A stretch of 10,608 bases of DNA from JAYXXU01 sp037969155 (GTDB lineage: Bacteria > Pseudomonadota > Gammaproteobacteria > Pseudomonadales > Moraxellaceae), in contig JBBKWW010000214.1 of the NCBI GenBank assembly GCA_037969155.1, positions 1 to 10,608 of the forward strand. Reading direction: 5' to 3'. Made by a program: the position numbers and the translations under genes. Below, piece by piece: positions 7,639-10,608 of the stretch (positions within the stretch are counted from its first letter, which is position 1; each line of letters begins with the position of its first letter). Under the pieces are notes generated by a model that saw nothing but the letters and a program-made list of their open reading frames with translations, made no database searches and was not told the origin of the DNA.

Positions 7639-7703
7639 TAGACGTTACGCGCATCTCAGATGAGGAAGATGCGCGTGAGACTCTAGGTTGTGCCGAACGT
7701 CTA
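7639..7703. repeat. Nested inverted repeat at the 3' end of telA
   Basis: An inner perfect 10-bp stem (ACGCGCATCT at 7647-7656, AGATGCGCGT at 7667-7676) has a 10-nt loop. Immediately outside it the left arm continues with TAGACGTT (7639-7646), whose complement AACGTCTA is at 7696-7703, across a 19-nt bulge. The outer right arm includes the telA stop codon. On the minus strand the inner hairpin lies 24 nt past that stop, where a terminator would be, but no U-tract follows. It may be a terminator of another type, a mRNA 3'-end stabiliser or a DNA site. Confidence 0.6.
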
Positions 7704-8975
7704 GCGCTGCTCCGTCAGGCGATCCTTCAGCTCTTGCTGTAGGCTACGGATTCTCGATTCAGCATCGCGCCGATTATCGAAGCCTTGTTTTTGAATGTTT
7801 TGTACTTCTTCAATCGTCGCAATCAACGTCTGTTGTACATGCTCTAAGGTTTCGATATCAATCACCGCCCGTTGATTAATTCGCGCCGTGTTGATGGTGT
7901 TTTGTTGCAGAAGCTCGGCATTTTTGCGTAAAAACTCGTTGGTTGAGTCATCAATGTTTTGTGCCAGTTCAGCAGCTTTCTTTTGCTCCATTAAAGAAAT
8001 CGCCAACATAAACTGCCGCTTCCACGCAGGTAACGTGAGTTCACGTACGTTATGGAATTTTTCGACCAGCGTTTGGTTATTGTGCTGGATCATCCGAATC
8101 ATCGGTAGGGTTTGCATGGCCGACATTTGCAGGGCATTGAGATCACCAACCCGTTTGTCCAAGCGGGCAGCCAGTTGCTTCCGGTCACTGATTTCTTGCG
8201 CTTGTTGTGGACTTGGATTCAGGTTGCTCAGTTGCTGCTGCTGAATATTGTGTTCCAGTTCAGCCAGCTTGATTTTGCCAGTCACAATCGACACACCGAG
8301 CATTTCAAACTCTTGCAAGGTATGGCCAAACATCTGTTCCAGCATTTGATTGCGATTGGTCAGACCACGTTCACCCGCCGACAGTTCATGCATGATTTTT
8401 TGGATATGGGTATCGACGCTTTGGAATTTTAGTACAAAGCCTTCTTTGTTGCTTTTCATACGGTCTAAAAAACCACCGATCAACGGGATTTTAGAGCGCT
8501 GTTCCGTCAGTTCGGACAGATTCAGTGAGCGGGCTTGTACCACCACTTCACCGAGTTTTGTGCCCATGTCGTCCAGATCATTTTGTTTGACTTGTTTTAA
8601 AATATGATCGGAGTATTGCGAGATGCTTTGGCCGCTTTGCCGACCCAGTTCACTGAGTTGGTTGGGGTTATTGACCAGATCAAGACTATCGACCATTTGT
8701 CGTACTTGGCTGCTCAGATGTGCGGGCAGTTGTAATGCCGCCAATTCCCGCTGGATATCGGCATCGGTTTGAATCGCTGACTGCGGGGTCAGTGCGCCGA
8801 TATGAGTTGCAGGCGATTGTTGCGAGTGCGCTGTGCTTGGGATCACGCTGACCGGTGAGGGGGTTTGCGCGTGTGGTGCTGGATGGCTTGGCATTGGTTC
8901 AGCAGAGTGGGTCGGTGCGGCCGATTGTGGCGCAGAGTCTTTTTGAAACGGGGAGTTGGGTTTAAAGCCAGTCAT
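7701..8975 (-). CDS. telA: TelA-family toxic anion resistance protein
   Basis: Soluble helical protein (424 aa) of the TelA/KlaA family, linked to tellurite and other toxic-anion or envelope stresses; its biochemical action is not established. Residues 1-70 are a low-complexity Pro/Ala/Ser/Gln/His segment, probably disordered. From about 80 to the end it is an almost continuous helical, partly coiled-coil domain with family-like stretches: RSKIPLIGGFLDRMKSN (160-176), the Glu/Gln-rich region at 205-245, LTLPAWKRQF (313-322) and a long C-terminal coiled coil with DIETLEHVQQTLIATIEEVQ (373-392). The ATG at 8975 is chosen because GAGGA lies 8 nt upstream; an earlier ATG (9050) would run into the preceding gene. 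The gap to that gene is 16 bp, so the two are probably cotranscribed. Confidence 0.88.
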   Translation of the reverse strand: MTGFKPNSPFQKDSAPQSAAPTHSAEPMPSHPAPHAQTPSPVSVIPSTAHSQQSPATHIGALTPQSAIQTDADIQRELAALQLPAHLSSQVRQMVDSLDLVNNPNQLSELGRQSGQSISQYSDHILKQVKQNDLDDMGTKLGEVVVQARSLNLSELTEQRSKIPLIGGFLDRMKSNKEGFVLKFQSVDTHIQKIMHELSAGERGLTNRNQMLEQMFGHTLQEFEMLGVSIVTGKIKLAELEHNIQQQQLSNLNPSPQQAQEISDRKQLAARLDKRVGDLNALQMSAMQTLPMIRMIQHNNQTLVEKFHNVRELTLPAWKRQFMLAISLMEQKKAAELAQNIDDSTNEFLRKNAELLQQNTINTARINQRAVIDIETLEHVQQTLIATIEEVQNIQKQGFDNRRDAESRIRSLQQELKDRLTEQR

Positions 8976-8991
8976 GATGTTGATCCTCGAT

Positions 8992-9921
8992 CTATCCTTG
9001 CGATGTTGTTGGGTTGGTTGTATTGCGTGCCAAAACTTGAATAAACTCACGTTGTACCGTCAACAGTGCATCAAGCGAGTCGGCTTGATTGCCACTCGAC
9101 AGTAGTGCACTACATTGTTGTTGCCACAGTGGGAAAATTACTTGCTGCACGTCATTCAGCCGTTCTTGTAGTTGGTTGATTTGCTCAATGGATAGGCTGA
9201 TCTGTTTGACCTGTAGACCCGTCGATTCTGCCAAAGCACGTAAACTCATCAGGCGGCGACTGAGTTTGGCTTCACGGTTTTCTTGCCATGCGGGACTCGG
9301 TTGCTCGGGGTGATCTTCGAGATGCAGCACAATGGCTGCACTGAGCTCATCAAACTGTAGACGGGTGCGTTCGGTTTGGTGTTGTAAGTCTTTGAGTTGC
9401 TGCCGAATACGTGGCAGCTGTGCCGCGAGTGGTCGTAAACCTTCAATCAATCGATTCAAGGCAGATCGAGTCAGCAGGTAGCGCTCTTGCGTCAGCACCA
9501 CGGTGGGCTGTTTTTGTCCCATCAAGCGATTGAGCCAGCCGACTTTTTGTTGAAAAGGTTCAGCAAAGCCTTCTAGTGTTGCAATCACCCGTGCCAACAG
9601 TTGTCGAATCTCCGCCAAACTCGGATGTAGCATCAGATTGGCCGCCCGATCAATCGCTTGGCCTAAGGTGTGAGCATGCTCTTGCCCTAGCAGCATCGCT
9701 TGATTGCCGTCGAGCTGTAGCAATTGCGGCATCAGACGTTCAATTCGCGCCGCACTGGTCGGCTGCAAGAGCAGCTGGCCAAGCGCATCCACCCGCGCCA
9801 TCAATACCGGATCTGCACTGCGCGTGATGGCACCTGCAAACAAAGGCGCAGGTGGCGTAGGCGCGGCTGGCGTGGCGGCGGGCTGTTGATGATGCGGCGA
9901 GGGAAAGCGCGGAATGCTCAT
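8992..9921 (-). CDS. Coiled-coil protein, probable shortened and diverged TelA relative
   Basis: Not recognised as a named family. It is a 309-aa soluble protein with a Pro/Ala/His-rich N-terminus (residues 1-30) followed by long helices rich in Leu, Gln and Arg. By hand, residues 214-269 align without gaps to TelA residues 266-321 of the neighbouring gene. Shared positions include Leu220, Arg223, Leu227, Ala229, Leu230, Ser233, Ile241, Leu251, Glu253, Val258, Pro264, Trp266 and Gln269. Residues 126-134 (KVGWLNRLM) also resemble the TelA KIPLIGGFLDRM segment. It lacks an equivalent of TelA's C-terminal ~100 residues. The ATG at 9921 starts 6 bp after the terD stop and has no clear ribosome site, suggesting coupling to terD. 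It may act with TelA; that is inference. Confidence 0.75.
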   Translation of the reverse strand: MSIPRFPSPHHQQPAATPAAPTPPAPLFAGAITRSADPVLMARVDALGQLLLQPTSAARIERLMPQLLQLDGNQAMLLGQEHAHTLGQAIDRAANLMLHPSLAEIRQLLARVIATLEGFAEPFQQKVGWLNRLMGQKQPTVVLTQERYLLTRSALNRLIEGLRPLAAQLPRIRQQLKDLQHQTERTRLQFDELSAAIVLHLEDHPEQPSPAWQENREAKLSRRLMSLRALAESTGLQVKQISLSIEQINQLQERLNDVQQVIFPLWQQQCSALLSSGNQADSLDALLTVQREFIQVLARNTTNPTTSQG

Positions 9922-9927
9922 GAGCGG

Positions 9928-10506
9928 TTATAAGTAGCCCTGTAAAAATGCACCCAGTTCCAGCGTATAGCCCGCACCAATCGCATGAAATTCAAACTCA
10001 CCCTGTGTATTGCGGATGATTGAGCCGACTTGTAGCGCGGTTTCACTGCTAAATTCGGCATCTAGATCATACTCACACAGCAGTTCGCCGGTTTCATCGT
10101 TGTACAGTCGGATATAGGCTTCGCGCAGTAGACCAAAGCTATGATTGCGCGTGGCGGCATCATGAACCGTGACCACAAATGAGATTTCACGGATTTCTGG
10201 CTCGAGTTGTAGCAGATCCACCATCAGGGTTTCGTCATCACCACTGGCTGCGCCGTTACGTTGGTCACCAGAATGAACCACACTGCCGTTGGGAGTTTTT
10301 AGGTTATTAAAAAACACAAAATGCTGTTCACTCAGCAGTTTGGGTTCGTTTTGTGCGGTCAGTTGACAGACAAATGCTGACACGTCCAGATCCAGTGCAG
10401 GCGTGGTGTTGGTGACTTCCCAGCCGAGCCCAACGCGTACCCGCCGAAGGCTTGGGGCTTGCTTGTTCAAGTTGATGTGACTTCCTTTGCTTAAATTAAT
10501 TGCCAT
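9928..10506 (-). CDS. terD: TerD-family calcium-binding stress protein
   Basis: Cytoplasmic beta-sandwich protein (192 aa, the usual TerD length) of the family tied to tellurite resistance, phage inhibition and envelope stress; members bind Ca2+ through acidic loops. Family motifs appear in order: MAINLSKGSHINLNK start, VGLGWE (25-30), LDLDVSAF (38-45), FVFFNNLK (63-70), GSVVHSGDQRNG (74-85), SGDDETL (88-94), VTVHDA (112-117) and the C-terminal ETALQVG (155-161). The Asp pairs and the NNL and GDD residues expected for metal binding are intact. The ATG at 10506 is chosen because AGGAG lies 10 nt upstream; an ATG at 10515 would be too close to it. First gene of the three-gene cluster visible here. 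Whether it is TerD, TerE or TerZ is not resolved. Confidence 0.92.
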   Translation of the reverse strand: MAINLSKGSHINLNKQAPSLRRVRVGLGWEVTNTTPALDLDVSAFVCQLTAQNEPKLLSEQHFVFFNNLKTPNGSVVHSGDQRNGAASGDDETLMVDLLQLEPEIREISFVVTVHDAATRNHSFGLLREAYIRLYNDETGELLCEYDLDAEFSSETALQVGSIIRNTQGEFEFHAIGAGYTLELGAFLQGYL

Positions 10507-10568
10507 GCAAAACATGCTCCTATACGGCAGTGACCACCCGTGCAATGCGGGGGATATCTCCCAAGAAC

Positions 10569-10597
10569 ATAGCATAAAAGTCAGATTATGTTGCCAA
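10569..10597 (-). promoter_or_regulatory. Possible promoter of the terD cluster
   Basis: On the minus strand TTGGCA (10597-10592) matches five of six -35 consensus bases. A poor -10, TGCTAT (10574-10569), follows after 17 bp; TATGCT at 10576-10571 is an alternative with 15 bp spacing. A small hairpin (CCCG at 10537-10540, CGGG at 10548-10551) lies in the resulting leader. The window ends 11 bp upstream, so an earlier promoter cannot be excluded. Confidence 0.3.
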
Positions 10598-10608
10598 TAG
10601 AAGCGTAT

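Noticed and set aside
10537..10561. Short palindromic bits (CCCG/CGGG, GGGA/TCCC) in the terD leader
   Set aside because: Stems of 4 bp are expected by chance in a G+C-balanced sequence; not enough to call a riboswitch or operator.
1..10608. Mobile elements, CRISPR arrays, tRNA or rRNA genes
   Set aside because: No transposase or integrase motif, no regularly spaced repeats and no tRNA-like cloverleaf was seen.

Overview
The window looks like chromosomal DNA from a gammaproteobacterium of the Moraxellaceae, close to Acinetobacter. The main reason is the first gene: its porin barrel and OmpA-like domain resemble Acinetobacter OmpA closely (remembered comparison, not a search). Base composition looks balanced, richer in G+C than typical Acinetobacter, so a related genus is possible. 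Genes are tightly packed. No tRNA, rRNA, CRISPR array, insertion sequence or phage gene was seen.

Layout. (1) Bases 1-1260, plus strand: the 3' part of an ompA-type gene, cut by the window edge inside the signal peptide. It ends at a strong bidirectional terminator (1285-1318) shared with the convergent operon. (2) Bases 1370-7434, minus strand: a complete six-cistron Mrp monovalent cation/proton antiporter operon in the order mrpAB (fused), mrpC, mrpD, mrpE, mrpF, mrpG. The first five cistrons are joined by short overlaps; only mrpF-mrpG has a gap. (3) Bases 7435-7700: the operon leader and intergenic region, with a probable sigma70 promoter, a pair of direct repeats, a leader hairpin and a nested inverted repeat behind the next operon. 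(4) Bases 7701-10506, minus strand: a three-gene cluster, terD, an unnamed coiled-coil gene and telA. The middle protein appears by hand alignment to be a shortened, diverged relative of its TelA neighbour.

How they work together. The Mrp proteins form one inner-membrane complex exchanging cytoplasmic Na+ (or K+/Li+) for protons, used for pH and salt homeostasis. TerD and TelA belong to the Ter stress-response families, linked to tellurite, envelope and other stresses, with TerD being a calcium-binding protein. All nine minus-strand genes point the same way, and the structure after telA lacks a U-tract, so some read-through from the ter genes into mrp is possible. The least described part is the TerD / TelA-like / TelA trio and the folded structure that follows it.
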